Of a stretch of 43,831 nucleotides of DNA, positions 7,655-16,228 are shown piece by piece. The stretch is from Thermodesulfobacteriota bacterium. GTDB taxonomy: Bacteria; Desulfobacterota; BSN033; UBA1163. Every line of letters begins with the position of its first letter. Positions within the stretch are counted from its first letter, which is position 1. The DNA lies in NCBI GenBank assembly GCA_026415035.1, contig JAOAHX010000004.1:118308-162138 (forward strand), written 5' to 3'. The notes below the pieces were generated by a model, which did no database searches, had not been told where the DNA came from, and was given only the letters and a program-made list of their open reading frames with translations. The position numbers and the translations under genes were made by a program.

Positions 7655-9046
7655 ATGAAGGAGTTTAAAGTCTTTCTGAAGGAAGAGGAAATTCCGAAGC
7701 AATGGTACAATATCCAGGCGGATCTCCCGTCTCCTCTGCAACCCCCGCTCCACCCCGCCACCGGTCAACCGATCGGACCCCAGGATCTCGCTCCGGTCTT
7801 TCCCATGAACCTCATCGAACAGGAAGTGAGCACCCAACGCTGGATCGACATTCCGGAGGAGGTCCTCGAAAAACTTCTCATCTGGCGGCCCACCCCGCTT
7901 CACCGGGCCTATGCCCTCGAAAAGGCCCTTGGCACCCCGGCCAGGATCTACTACAAGAACGAAGGCGTCAGCCCTCCGGGGAGCCATAAACCTAACACCG
8001 CGGTCGCCCAGGCTTACTATAATAAGGTCTTCGGGATCAAACGGATCACCACGGAGACGGGCGCAGGCCAGTGGGGAAGCGCCCTCAGCTTCGCCTGCTG
8101 CCTCTTCGGCCTGGAGTGCAAAGTCTATATGGTGAGGATCAGCTACGACCAGAAACCTTACCGTCGCCTGATGATGAATACCTGGGGCGCCACCTGCGTC
8201 CCCAGCCCGAGCAAGGACACCAACGCAGGCCGCAAGGTCCTCGAAGAGAACCCCGACTCCCCTGGAAGCCTTGGCATCGCCATCAGCGAGGCCATCGAGG
8301 ATGCGGTCACCTCGAAGGATACCCGCTATTCCCTCGGGAGCGTCTTGAACCACGTCCTGATGCACCAGACCATCATCGGACTGGAGGCGAAAAAACAGTT
8401 GGAGAAATTGGGCGAGAAGAAGGTCGACATCGTGACCGGTTGTGCAGGCGGGGGGAGCAATTTCGCCGGCTTGGCCTTCCCCTTCGTCCTCGACAAGATC
8501 AACGGCGCCGACATCACCATCATCCCTGCCGAACCGACCTCCTGTCCCACCATGACCCGGGCGCCCTTTGTCTACGATTTCGGCGATACCGCCGCGACGA
8601 CCCCGCTGATCCCCATGCACAGCCTCGGCCATAAATTCATCCCTCCCCCCATCCATGCCGGTGGGCTTCGATATCACGGCATCGCCCCGCTGATCAGCCA
8701 GCTCATCATCGAAGGGCTCGTCGAACCCCGTGCCTACAACCAGCTGGAGTGTTTTGCCGGTGCGGTCCTCTGGGCCAGGACCGAAGGCCAGATCCCTGCG
8801 CCGGAGACGAGCCACGCCATCGCCGTGGTCATCGAGGAGGCGAAGAAGGCAAAGGAGGAGGGGAAAGAGAAGGTCATCCTGCTCAACTGGAGCGGCCACG
8901 GGATCATGGACCTCGGAGGCTACGACTCCTACTTCAGTGGCAAATTGAGCGACTACCCCTTGCCCGAAGAGATCATGCAGAAGTCGCTCAAAGATCTCGA
9001 GGGACTTCCCAAACCCAAAATGATGAGGAGGGGGAAACCCATCTGA
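7655..9046 (+). CDS. trpB: Tryptophan synthase beta chain, TrpB2 type
   Basis: A 463-residue PLP enzyme that joins indole to a serine-derived aminoacrylate. The PLP lysine lies in GSHKPNTA (K112) and the phosphate-binding loop is GCAGGGSNF (262-270). The long N-terminal part ([14 protein letters not shown]) and the total length well above the roughly 400 residues of TrpB1 place it in the TrpB2 branch, which usually lacks a TrpA partner; indeed no trpA or other trp gene is near. I start at ATG 7655 because GAAGGAGG (7641-7648) touches the earlier ATG 7649 directly and gives proper spacing only to 7655. Some archaeal TrpB2 enzymes are known to use O-phosphoserine instead of serine. A strong terminator follows. 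Confidence 0.9.
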   Translation: MKEFKVFLKEEEIPKQWYNIQADLPSPLQPPLHPATGQPIGPQDLAPVFPMNLIEQEVSTQRWIDIPEEVLEKLLIWRPTPLHRAYALEKALGTPARIYYKNEGVSPPGSHKPNTAVAQAYYNKVFGIKRITTETGAGQWGSALSFACCLFGLECKVYMVRISYDQKPYRRLMMNTWGATCVPSPSKDTNAGRKVLEENPDSPGSLGIAISEAIEDAVTSKDTRYSLGSVLNHVLMHQTIIGLEAKKQLEKLGEKKVDIVTGCAGGGSNFAGLAFPFVLDKINGADITIIPAEPTSCPTMTRAPFVYDFGDTAATTPLIPMHSLGHKFIPPPIHAGGLRYHGIAPLISQLIIEGLVEPRAYNQLECFAGAVLWARTEGQIPAPETSHAIAVVIEEAKKAKEEGKEKVILLNWSGHGIMDLGGYDSYFSGKLSDYPLPEEIMQKSLKDLEGLPKPKMMRRGKPI

Positions 9047-9052
9047 TCTCTT

Positions 9053-9086
9053 AAAACCTGCAGGAGCCCTTCCTGCAGGTTTTCTC
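9053..9086 (+). terminator. Rho-independent terminator after trpB2
   Basis: A perfect 13-bp stem AAAACCTGCAGGA (9053-9065) / TCCTGCAGGTTTT (9071-9083) with a 5-base loop, ending in a T-rich tail (TTTTCTCTT). Placed 7 bases after the trpB2 stop, it isolates that gene from the downstream cluster. Confidence 0.85.
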
Positions 9087-9129
9087 TTGAAGCTCCTTGT
9101 GCAAAAAGACTCAATCCCTCGGGTAGAAG

Positions 9130-9408
9130 ATGATCGAAGACTATGATGACCTGATCATCCGCTGTGGCCAGCTGGGCGGTGAGGTCCCCTTCAAATACTG
9201 CCGGGTCCTGAACGAAGGCCTTCCCTGCAGAAGGATCATCCTCTGCTGGGAGTTTAGGATGGATATCGGTCCCTTTTTAAGTCAATATTATACCCCCGAT
9301 CAGCTTCGGAAGGTCCTCGCCCCCCCCTCCAAGACGAGGGTCGAGACGATCGTGGAGCTGATCGAGCGGGCCAAGAAAGTCAAAGAGCACGAGGGGGAGG
9401 AATGCTGA
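9130..9408 (+). CDS. Small conserved-looking Cys-rich protein
   Basis: A 92-residue acidic protein with an N-terminal cysteine pattern: C12-x2-LGGEVPFKYC24-R, GLPC33, then C39-W. I know similar short proteins with a C-x2-LG-x2-V-x-F-x-YCR...GLPC...CW pattern from anaerobes, none with an assigned function that I can name; a metal or Fe-S site is possible. The C-terminal half is helical (TRVETIVELIERAKKVKEH). Its end overlaps the aminotransferase start by seven bases, so the two are translationally coupled. No strong ribosome site precedes ATG 9130. Confidence 0.6.
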   Translation: MIEDYDDLIIRCGQLGGEVPFKYCRVLNEGLPCRRIILCWEFRMDIGPFLSQYYTPDQLRKVLAPPSKTRVETIVELIERAKKVKEHEGEEC

Positions 9409-10499
9409 TCTCGGATCGACTGGCAAATCTCAAACCCTCTGGGGTTAGGCGGATCTTCGATCTCGCAAGGCAGATGAAGGATCCCATCAACCTGAGCATC
9501 GGAGAGCCAGATTTCGACATCCCCGACCCCATCAAGGAGGAGGGGATCGAATGGATTCGAAAGGGGTTCAATAAATACACGCCCACACAGGGCATTCCCG
9601 AGCTTCGGGAGAAGATCGCCTCCCATCTGAAAAAGAAGGGGATCCACTTTGAAGAGGTGATGGTCACCGCAGGGGTGACCGGAGGACTCCTCCTTGCCAG
9701 TCTCGCCCTGATCAACCCAGGAGACGAGGTCCTCATCCCCGATCCTTTCTTCGTGATGTTCGAATATCAGGTCCTCCTCATGGGCGGGGTCCCGGTCTTC
9801 CTCGACACCTATCCCGACTTCCGTTTGAGGGAGGAAGAATTGGTCCGGAAGCTATCGAAGAAGACGAAATTCATCATCATCAACAGCCCCAACAACCCCA
9901 CCGGAGCGATCTATCCGAAGGAAGACCTCGAAATGGTCGTCCGACAGGCGCGGAAGCGGGACCTCCTCATCCTCTCGGACGACACCTATGACGCCTTCGT
10001 CTACGACGAACCCTCTTGTCCCACGATCGGCCAGCTCTATGAGAAGACCCTGACTTTGGGAGGCTTCTCGAAGACCTGGGCCATGACCGGCTGGAGGCTC
10101 GGATATGTGGCGGGTCCAAAAGAGATCCTCCAACAGATGATCACCCTTCAGCAGTATACCTTCTCGAGCGTCAACTCCGTCGCCCAGAAGGCAGCCCTTA
10201 AGGCCCTCGATCACCCCATGGGAGATTACATCAAAGAACAGTACCGGAGGAAAAGGGACCTGATCTACGAGGGATTGAAGGAGAAGTTTCAAGTTCAGAA
10301 GCCGAGGGGAGCCTTCTATATCTTTCCCGAGGTCCCGGGGGGGGATGGAGAGGCCTTTGTGGAGAAGGCGATTCGAAACAATCTCTTCATCGTCCCCGGC
10401 AGCGTCTTCTCGAAAAAGAAGACCCACGTGAGGATCTCCTTCGCCGCACCCGAGGAGACCCTCCTCAGGGGAATTGAAGTGCTCAACCGGATTGGTTAG
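9402..10499 (+). CDS. PLP-dependent aminotransferase, class I/II
   Basis: A 365-residue fold-type I aminotransferase. Visible residues: SPNNPTG (162-168, cofactor ring Asn), SDDTYD (D193, Y196 contacting PLP), and PLP lysine K224 in GGFSKTWAMTGWRLGY; a carboxylate-binding Arg lies in HVRISFAAPEE near the C-terminus. Length is slightly short for aspartate aminotransferases (about 390) but normal for archaeal-type aromatic or broad-range enzymes. It sits just before iorAB, which oxidise aryl pyruvates, so an aromatic amino acid is the likeliest donor; that is inferred from context. The small Cys-rich gene overlaps its start. Confidence 0.88.
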   Translation: MLISDRLANLKPSGVRRIFDLARQMKDPINLSIGEPDFDIPDPIKEEGIEWIRKGFNKYTPTQGIPELREKIASHLKKKGIHFEEVMVTAGVTGGLLLASLALINPGDEVLIPDPFFVMFEYQVLLMGGVPVFLDTYPDFRLREEELVRKLSKKTKFIIINSPNNPTGAIYPKEDLEMVVRQARKRDLLILSDDTYDAFVYDEPSCPTIGQLYEKTLTLGGFSKTWAMTGWRLGYVAGPKEILQQMITLQQYTFSSVNSVAQKAALKALDHPMGDYIKEQYRRKRDLIYEGLKEKFQVQKPRGAFYIFPEVPGGDGEAFVEKAIRNNLFIVPGSVFSKKKTHVRISFAAPEETLLRGIEVLNRIG

Positions 10500-10580
10500 A
10501 ATTCTTAAAAAGCCCACGGAAAACCCCCTCCTCCGGTCCTCGGCGATTTGGAGGGCTCAGAGGGTGATAAAAGGAGAGTC

Positions 10581-12686
10581 ATGTCAACGAGCGTTGAAAA
10601 AGTGGTCCTTGGAAATGAGGCGATCGCCCGAGGCGTGGTGGAGAGCGGATGCCACTTCTTCGCCGCCTACCCCGGAACGCCCAGTTCGGAGATCCTGCCG
10701 GCCATCGTCCGATTTAAAAAAGAGCACAACCTCGACATCTACGTGGAGTGGTCGATCAACGAGAAGGTCGCCTTCGAAAACGCCCTGGTCGCAACCTACA
10801 CGGGCAAGCGGGCCGCGGTGGCGATGAAGCAGGTGGGGCTAAACGTGGCCGTCGACCCTTTGATGAGCTCTGCCTACATCGGAACGGTGGGCGGGTTCGT
10901 GATCATCAGCTGTGACGATCCAGGCCCCTTCTCCTCCCAGACCGAACAGGACACCCGTTTCCTGGCCATGTTTGCGAAGGTCCCGGTCTTCGACCCGGCC
11001 AACCCCCGGGAGGCCCAGAAGATGCTGCCCTTCGCCTTCGAGCTATCGGAACAGTACCAGATCCCCGTGATCCTCAGGCCGGTCCTGAGGGTCTCCCATG
11101 CCCAGCAGAGCATCACCTTCAACCCCATTGTGAGGATCGAGCGAAAGGCCCATTTCGAACACAACCCCGAGCGCTGGAGCGCCACTCCGAGATACCGGTA
11201 TTTTTTGCACAAGCAGCTGAACCAGAAGCTCCGAAGCATCGCGGAGGCCTTCAATTCGATGTCCCACCTCAACTTTATCGAGAATGAGAGGGAGGGGGCT
11301 CCTCTCGGGATCATCACCAGCGGCATCGGCTACTCCTTCGCACGGGACATTCTGACCGAGCTGGGACTTCTAAAGGAGATCCCCATTCTCAAGATCGGCA
11401 CCCCCTATCCCCTTCCGGTGGAGCTTGTGGAGTCTTTCATCGAGAAGTGTGATCATGTCCTCATCCTCGAGGAGACGGAACCGGTCGTCGAGTTTCAGAT
11501 CCGGGACAAATCGAAACTCATCGGAAGGCTGGACGGCACGATCCCCAGCGAAGGGGAGATGCTTCCCGAGGTCGTCACCCGTGTGATCTCGGACCTCTGC
11601 TCGAAGTTTTCGATTCCCGTGCCACCGATCGTCTCCACCGCCCCGCTTGAAAAGATGGTGGCCGATCTCGGCCTGACCGTCAGGCGGCCCACCCTCTGTT
11701 CCGGCTGTGCCCATCGGGCCTCCTTCTTCGCCTTCAAGCGGGCCTTTCCGAACGGGATCTTTCCGAGCGACATCGGCTGCTATACCCTCGGGATGAACCT
11801 CGACTCCGTCGATACGTGCCACGACATGGGTGCGGCCATCACCTTTGCGAGCGGTCTCTACCATGCCTATCATCAGGACGGCATAGATATCCCCATCGTG
11901 GCCACGATCGGCGATTCGACGTTTTATCATTCCGGTGCCCCGGGGCTCCTCAACGCCGTCTATAATGGGTCGAAATTCATCCTGGTCATCCTCGACAATT
12001 CGATCGTGGCCATGACCGGGATGCAGCCCACGCCCGAGTCTGGGATCACGGCCGATGGACACCCGGGCAAGGCCCTCTCGATCGAGGAGCTGGTCAAGGG
12101 CTGTGGCGTCCAGTACCTCAAGGTCCTCAATCCCTACGATATCAAGGGGATGATCCGAGAGGCCCAGAAGGCCTACGCCTACACCTTGAAAAAAGATGGG
12201 GGGATGGCGGTCCTCATCGCCCGCTACCCCTGCATCATCAACCAGAAGGATCAGCTCAAGGTCAACCCGATCAAGGTGGAGATCCGCCACACGCCGCCGC
12301 CTGAGAAGGGGCTTCCGCCGGTCAAGAGCGGGGAGATGCCCCTCTCCCTTTTGCCGGCCTATCATGAAGACCGGTGCGTCCAGTGCGACACCTGTGTGAT
12401 CCAATGCCCGGTCGGGGCCATCTCGAGGCAGGGAGACACTTACGTCATCGATTACGACCGATGCAGGGCCTGTCGCGTCTGTGCCCAGGAGTGCCCGACC
12501 TCAGCGATCGAAATGCCGGCCGTGGGGGCCTGCGTGGCCTGCGGTTACTGTCTCAGGCGATTCGAATGCCCCTCCCTCATCCCGGCAGAGGACGGCCGCG
12601 TCACGATCAATCGCCTGACCTGTGTGGATTGCGGCCTCTGTCTGGAAGTCTGCGGCCAGGAGGCCATCTATCGGGTCAACCCTTAA
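10581..12686 (+). CDS. iorA: Indolepyruvate ferredoxin oxidoreductase, alpha subunit, with four Fe-S motifs
   Basis: A 701-residue TPP enzyme that oxidatively decarboxylates aryl pyruvates to aryl-acetyl-CoA, reducing ferredoxin. N-terminal pyrimidine-binding domain (AAYPGTPSSEILPA, about 29-42), central domain, C-terminal TPP domain (LCSGCAHRASFF, SDIGCYTLG, IGDSTFYHS). The tail has four cluster motifs: C599/602/605/609, C628/631/634/638, C651/654/657/663 and C681/684/687/691. Known IorA proteins end with two motifs, matching the last pair here; the first pair looks like an extra 2[4Fe-4S] ferredoxin module inserted before it, which explains the extra length. ATG 10581 has AAGGAG just upstream; an in-frame TTG at 10548 is less likely. 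IorB follows after 113 bases. Confidence 0.9.
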   Translation: MSTSVEKVVLGNEAIARGVVESGCHFFAAYPGTPSSEILPAIVRFKKEHNLDIYVEWSINEKVAFENALVATYTGKRAAVAMKQVGLNVAVDPLMSSAYIGTVGGFVIISCDDPGPFSSQTEQDTRFLAMFAKVPVFDPANPREAQKMLPFAFELSEQYQIPVILRPVLRVSHAQQSITFNPIVRIERKAHFEHNPERWSATPRYRYFLHKQLNQKLRSIAEAFNSMSHLNFIENEREGAPLGIITSGIGYSFARDILTELGLLKEIPILKIGTPYPLPVELVESFIEKCDHVLILEETEPVVEFQIRDKSKLIGRLDGTIPSEGEMLPEVVTRVISDLCSKFSIPVPPIVSTAPLEKMVADLGLTVRRPTLCSGCAHRASFFAFKRAFPNGIFPSDIGCYTLGMNLDSVDTCHDMGAAITFASGLYHAYHQDGIDIPIVATIGDSTFYHSGAPGLLNAVYNGSKFILVILDNSIVAMTGMQPTPESGITADGHPGKALSIEELVKGCGVQYLKVLNPYDIKGMIREAQKAYAYTLKKDGGMAVLIARYPCIINQKDQLKVNPIKVEIRHTPPPEKGLPPVKSGEMPLSLLPAYHEDRCVQCDTCVIQCPVGAISRQGDTYVIDYDRCRACRVCAQECPTSAIEMPAVGACVACGYCLRRFECPSLIPAEDGRVTINRLTCVDCGLCLEVCGQEAIYRVNP

Positions 12687-12698
12687 CGTTTAAAGGTA

Positions 12699-12759
12699 GG
12701 GTGGATCAAGCGAAGCGGATCCACCTCAAATGGTTGGATCGAGCTTAGCGGATTGGGCC
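12699..12759 (+). repeat. REP-like palindromic repeat, two diverged copies
   Basis: Copy 1 is a hairpin with 8-bp stem GGTGGATC (12700-12707) / GATCCACC (12718-12725) and loop AAGCGAAGCG. Copy 2 (12732-12759) is a decayed version in the same orientation (GGTTGGATC, GAGCTTAGCG, GATTGGGCC). The pattern resembles the intergenic GGTGGAT-AAGCGAAGCG-ATCCACC repeats seen in many proteobacterial genomes. It fills the gap between iorA and iorB. Confidence 0.6.
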
Positions 12760-12799
12760 ACGAGATTCGAATTTCAAAATTTAAATAGAGGATTTTGAG

Positions 12800-13384
12800 A
12801 TGAACATCCAGATGATCATTTCCGGCGTGGGAGGGCAGGGTGTCCTTTTGGTGACCCGGATCATCTCCGATTACGTCCTCCGGGAGGGCTACTCCCTTAT
12901 CGGTTCCGAAGACCACGGGATGAGCCAGCGGGGAGGCTCGGTCATCACCTACCTGAAGATCGGAGACTTCAACAGCCCCCTGGTCAAGAAGGGAAGCGCG
13001 GACTTTCTTCTCTCCCTTGAGAAGAGCGAGGCCTTAAAGACCCTTCATTATCTTCGACCTTCTTCGAACGGCCAGGCCGGAGGCATCGGCTTCATCAACG
13101 CCCCGGACCCCCATTACATGAAGGAGCCGATCCGAAACTACCTGAGGGAGAACGGGATCGAGATCTATATCTTCTCCGCCGACCGCATCGCCGTCGAGAT
13201 GGGCTCGGTCCAGTCTACCAACATCGCCCTGATGGGCTTTGCCTCGGCCCACCCCAGATTTCCCTTCAAACCCGAGAAGTTGAGAGAATCGATCGATCGC
13301 ATCACCCCGCCCAAATTCAAAGAGATCAGCTTGAAGATCTTCGACCGGGGCTTGGCCGAAGGCGTAAAGCTCATTCAGTTGTGA
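12800..13384 (+). CDS. iorB: Indolepyruvate ferredoxin oxidoreductase, beta subunit
   Basis: A 194-residue IorB/PorG-type subunit. The N-terminus carries the family glycine motif ISGVGGQGVLLVTRIIS, followed by SEDHGMSQRGGSVITYLKIG, which is diagnostic for IorB rather than PorG. It completes the IorAB enzyme with the alpha subunit just upstream. ATG 12800 is in an AT-rich leader with GAGGATTTTGAG before it. Length is normal for the family. Confidence 0.9.
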   Translation: MNIQMIISGVGGQGVLLVTRIISDYVLREGYSLIGSEDHGMSQRGGSVITYLKIGDFNSPLVKKGSADFLLSLEKSEALKTLHYLRPSSNGQAGGIGFINAPDPHYMKEPIRNYLRENGIEIYIFSADRIAVEMGSVQSTNIALMGFASAHPRFPFKPEKLRESIDRITPPKFKEISLKIFDRGLAEGVKLIQL

Positions 13385-13446
13385 TCCCGATCTCCGATTG
13401 CCCCAATCCTCGGACAAACCTGCAAAAAACGAGGAGGAGACGTAGC

Positions 13447-13463
13447 CCTTGGAGTTGCCAAGG
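13447..13463. terminator. Hairpin between convergent iorB and hydrolase genes
   Basis: CCTTGG (13447-13452), loop AGTTG, CCAAGG (13458-13463), possibly extended by a GACG/CGTC pair outside. It lies in the 164-base gap between converging genes, where a terminator is expected, but no T-run follows on either strand. The rest of this gap shows nothing I can name. Confidence 0.3.
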
Positions 13464-13548
13464 AGCCGGCGTCCTCTATGTTCCCCCTTTTCCGGGCGTG
13501 AGGCGGCCGAAGGGAGAGGCCGAGGAGAAGGCGGGTTTGGCTTCGGTT

Positions 13549-14337
13549 CTATTCAGATTCGGAAGGGATGGGGTTTTGGACAAACTCCCTGACCTTCTCG
13601 TTGAAGATCGAGGGGGCCTCCATCATCACCATATGGCCCGCCCCAGGGATGATCTCCAGCCTCGAACCTTTGATGCGTTGATGGAGGAATTGGGAATATT
13701 TCACGGGGGTCAACCGGTCCTCATCCCCGCAGAGGATCAGGGTGGGCAGGTTGATCCTCTCCACTTCCCTCATGAGGTCGAACCGATCGCAGGCCGTAAA
13801 GTCCCCATGGACGACCTCGGGCCGGCAGCGCCTCATCCCCGTCAGGCCCTGTTCGACCAGATGGGCAGGCGCCTTCGGGGAGAAGGCGAGTTCGTTGATC
13901 CTTCGTACCGCCGCCTCGTAATCCTCTCGAATCCCCTGGAGGATCTCCGGGAGGACCCGGAGCCTTGCCCCGGTCCCAACCAGGACGATCCCTCCGATCG
14001 CTTCGGGATACCTCAGGGCCATCGTCTGGACGATTGCGCCTCCCATCGAGTGGCCGACCAGAAAGGGCTTCGGTAGATCCAGGGCCTTCAAAAAACGGTA
14101 GGCCTGTTCTGCATAACGTCCGATCTCTTGCTCCCCGTCGCCTTCCGAATCTCCATGGCCCGAAAGCTCGAGGATGATCGGGTTGAATTCCCTCTCAAAA
14201 AAAGCCTTCTGGAAACTCCAGGTATACTGTCCGCCTCCTGCTCCGTGGATGAAGAGGAGGCAGGTCCTCCCCTCCAGAACCCCTTTCCTTCCCGCCCAGT
14301 AACTGATCCTCCTTCCCCCGACGTCGATCACCGCCAT
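13549..14337 (-). CDS. Alpha/beta hydrolase
   Basis: A 262-residue single-domain alpha/beta hydrolase. Oxyanion motif FIHGAGGG (29-36), nucleophile S97 in GHSMGG, acid Asp in GDEDRLTP (205 or 207) and H235 in GAGHMV make a complete triad. A cap segment (about 120-190) precedes the acid. The substrate is not predictable; esters, lactones or C-C bonds are all possible. ATG 14337 has GAGGAGGGGG just upstream and overlaps the end of the dihydrouridine synthase gene by 10 bases, so it is the last gene of the Fur-Cbi-Dus transcript. Confidence 0.8.
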   Translation of the reverse strand: MAVIDVGGRRISYWAGRKGVLEGRTCLLFIHGAGGGQYTWSFQKAFFEREFNPIILELSGHGDSEGDGEQEIGRYAEQAYRFLKALDLPKPFLVGHSMGGAIVQTMALRYPEAIGGIVLVGTGARLRVLPEILQGIREDYEAAVRRINELAFSPKAPAHLVEQGLTGMRRCRPEVVHGDFTACDRFDLMREVERINLPTLILCGDEDRLTPVKYSQFLHQRIKGSRLEIIPGAGHMVMMEAPSIFNEKVREFVQNPIPSESE

Positions 14338-15296
14338 GGCCCCCTCCTCAGCAAGGAATCGAAATAGGAATCCGCCGCCTCTCTCACCTGTTCTTTCTCT
14401 TTCAGGGCGAAGAGGCGAGCATGGAAGATGGTACAATGGGGAAGCCCTTTCGTATACCAAATGAGGTGCTTTCGCATCTGAAAGGCCACCTCCCTCTCCT
14501 CGTAATAGTCCTCGATCAACGAGAGATGGCGAAGGAGGGTCAATCGTCGGGTTTCGAAGGGAAGGGGGGACTTCCCCTCGCCAGAGTCAGAAGAACCTTC
14601 ATGGAAGATCCAGGGATTTCCGAGGGCCCCCCTTCCGATCATGACGCCGTCGCAACCCGTCTCGTCGACCATCTTCCGGATGAGAGAGTGACTTTTGACA
14701 TCTCCGTTCCCGATCACCGGGATCCGGACCGTCCTCTTGACCGCCTCGATCACTGTCCAGTCGGCCTTTCCCCGAAAACCCTGTGTCCTCGTCCTGGGAT
14801 GGACCGTGATGGCATCGACCCCGCAATCCTCCGCGATCCGGGCGATCTCGACGGCATTCTGCTCCTCCTCGCTCCATCCCGAACGAATCTTCACGGTCAG
14901 GACACCGCAGATCCTCTTCCGCATCGATTGCAAAATCCTCCTGACCTTCTCCGGAGAACGCATCAACGCCACGCCCGCCTCCGCCTGGATCACCTGCTTG
15001 GCCGGGCATCCCATGTTGAGGTCGATCCCATCGGCACCCATCGCCTCCGCCATCGCCGCAGCCTCGGCAAGCACCTCCGGGTTGGAACCGAAGAGCTGGA
15101 CCAAAAGGGGATGCTCCCCGCGCACCCTTTTGAGAAACGAGGGCCCCTTCCGGACAAGGCCGTCTGCGCTCACCATCTCCGTCACCGTCAGGCCGCAGCC
15201 CATCTCTCTGGCCACCTGTCTGAAGGGATAATCCGTAATCCCGGCCATGGGTGCGAGAACGAGGTTGTTGGAAAGCTGAAGAGGACCGATTCTCAT
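14328..15296 (-). CDS. dus: tRNA-dihydrouridine synthase
   Basis: A 322-residue FMN-dependent tRNA-dihydrouridine synthase. The TIM barrel starts with NLVLAPMAGITDYPFR; the catalytic cysteine is C97 in DLNMGCPAK; the FMN phosphate site is IGRGALGNPW; ITVHPRTRTQGF and PVIGNGDV are also typical. Closest in pattern to DusB. ATG 15296 fits the usual N-terminus (MRIGPLQLSNNLVLAPM); the frame extends 49 codons upstream but that part is not conserved-looking. The ribosome site (GGGAAG) is weak. It sits between metal transport genes and a hydrolase, probably only by operon continuity. Confidence 0.88.
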   Translation of the reverse strand: MRIGPLQLSNNLVLAPMAGITDYPFRQVAREMGCGLTVTEMVSADGLVRKGPSFLKRVRGEHPLLVQLFGSNPEVLAEAAAMAEAMGADGIDLNMGCPAKQVIQAEAGVALMRSPEKVRRILQSMRKRICGVLTVKIRSGWSEEEQNAVEIARIAEDCGVDAITVHPRTRTQGFRGKADWTVIEAVKRTVRIPVIGNGDVKSHSLIRKMVDETGCDGVMIGRGALGNPWIFHEGSSDSGEGKSPLPFETRRLTLLRHLSLIEDYYEEREVAFQMRKHLIWYTKGLPHCTIFHARLFALKEKEQVREAADSYFDSLLRRGPWR

Positions 15297-15372
15297 CTTC
15301 CCTGAAATTCGGGACCTCGGATTTAAAGCCCCGAGTGGAGAGCCAGAGAGGGCCTCCTGCCGGCCCGACCCT

Positions 15373-16224
15373 TCACTTCCGGAGTCCTTCCCAATGTCTC
15401 TTAATCGCCGAAATGGCCTCCTCAATCTTAAGGGGCTCTCCAAAATCGAGGCCCTCTCGTTTCAACCCTTTGAAAAGTTTCGTCAAAGTGGGCACTTCGA
15501 GATTGAAACTCTCCAAATCCTCCACCTTCCCGAAGATCTCTTCGGGCGTCCCCCTCTCTCCCAGGTCTCCGTGGCCATGCATCAGGTAGAGGATGTCCGC
15601 GACCTCCGGTACGAGGTCCACCTCATGAAGGGTCATGATAAAGGTGATCCCTTTCGACCTGTTTAAATCGTTCAGGAGGCCGATCAACTCCCTCCTGGAA
15701 AGGGGATCGAGCCCGGTGAAGGGCTCATCGAGGATCAGAAGCTCGGGTTCCAGGACCAGGGCGCCGGCCAAGGCAACCTTCTTCTTCTCTCCTCCCGAGA
15801 GGTAATGGACGATCTTGCCTTGGATCGGTCCAAGATTCAAAAGGTCGATGACCTTTTCCGCAAGCCTCTCGGCCTCTTTTCGTTTCATCCCATAATTGAG
15901 GGGGGAAAAGAGGATATCGTCATAGACCGTGGGTCCGAGGATCTGTTCATCCACGTCTTGCATCACCACCCCGATCCTCTCCCGAATCCTGAAAAATTCC
16001 TTTGCCGGGTCGATCCCTAAAACTCTCACGCTCCCTTCCCTCGGGACCAGGATGCCTAAGAGATGCTTAAGGAGGGTCGTCTTTCCACAGCCGTTCGATC
16101 CGAGGATCGCCACCCGCTCCCCCCGATTGACGACGAAGTCGAGACCGCAGATCTGGACTTTGGTCCGGTCCGGATAGACATGGGTGATACAATCGACCTG
16201 AATCAATCGTTCCCCTCGGGGCAT
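15373..16224 (-). CDS. cbiO: Energy-coupling factor cobalt/nickel transporter ATPase
   Basis: A 283-residue ABC ATPase. Walker A GSNGCGKTT (42-50), Q-loop VVMQDVDEQI, signature LSGGEKKKVALAGAL, Walker B LLILDEPFTGLD, and switch His in TLHEVDL. The Q-loop form and FSPLNYGMKRKEAERL segment are typical of CbiO/EcfA ATPases. It would energise uptake through CbiM and CbiQ at the inner membrane face. It starts 4 bases after the cbiQ stop. The C-terminal 50 residues form a helical extension common in this family. Confidence 0.9.
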   Translation of the reverse strand: MPRGERLIQVDCITHVYPDRTKVQICGLDFVVNRGERVAILGSNGCGKTTLLKHLLGILVPREGSVRVLGIDPAKEFFRIRERIGVVMQDVDEQILGPTVYDDILFSPLNYGMKRKEAERLAEKVIDLLNLGPIQGKIVHYLSGGEKKKVALAGALVLEPELLILDEPFTGLDPLSRRELIGLLNDLNRSKGITFIMTLHEVDLVPEVADILYLMHGHGDLGERGTPEEIFGKVEDLESFNLEVPTLTKLFKGLKREGLDFGEPLKIEEAISAIKRHWEGLRK

Positions 16225-16228
16225 CCTC

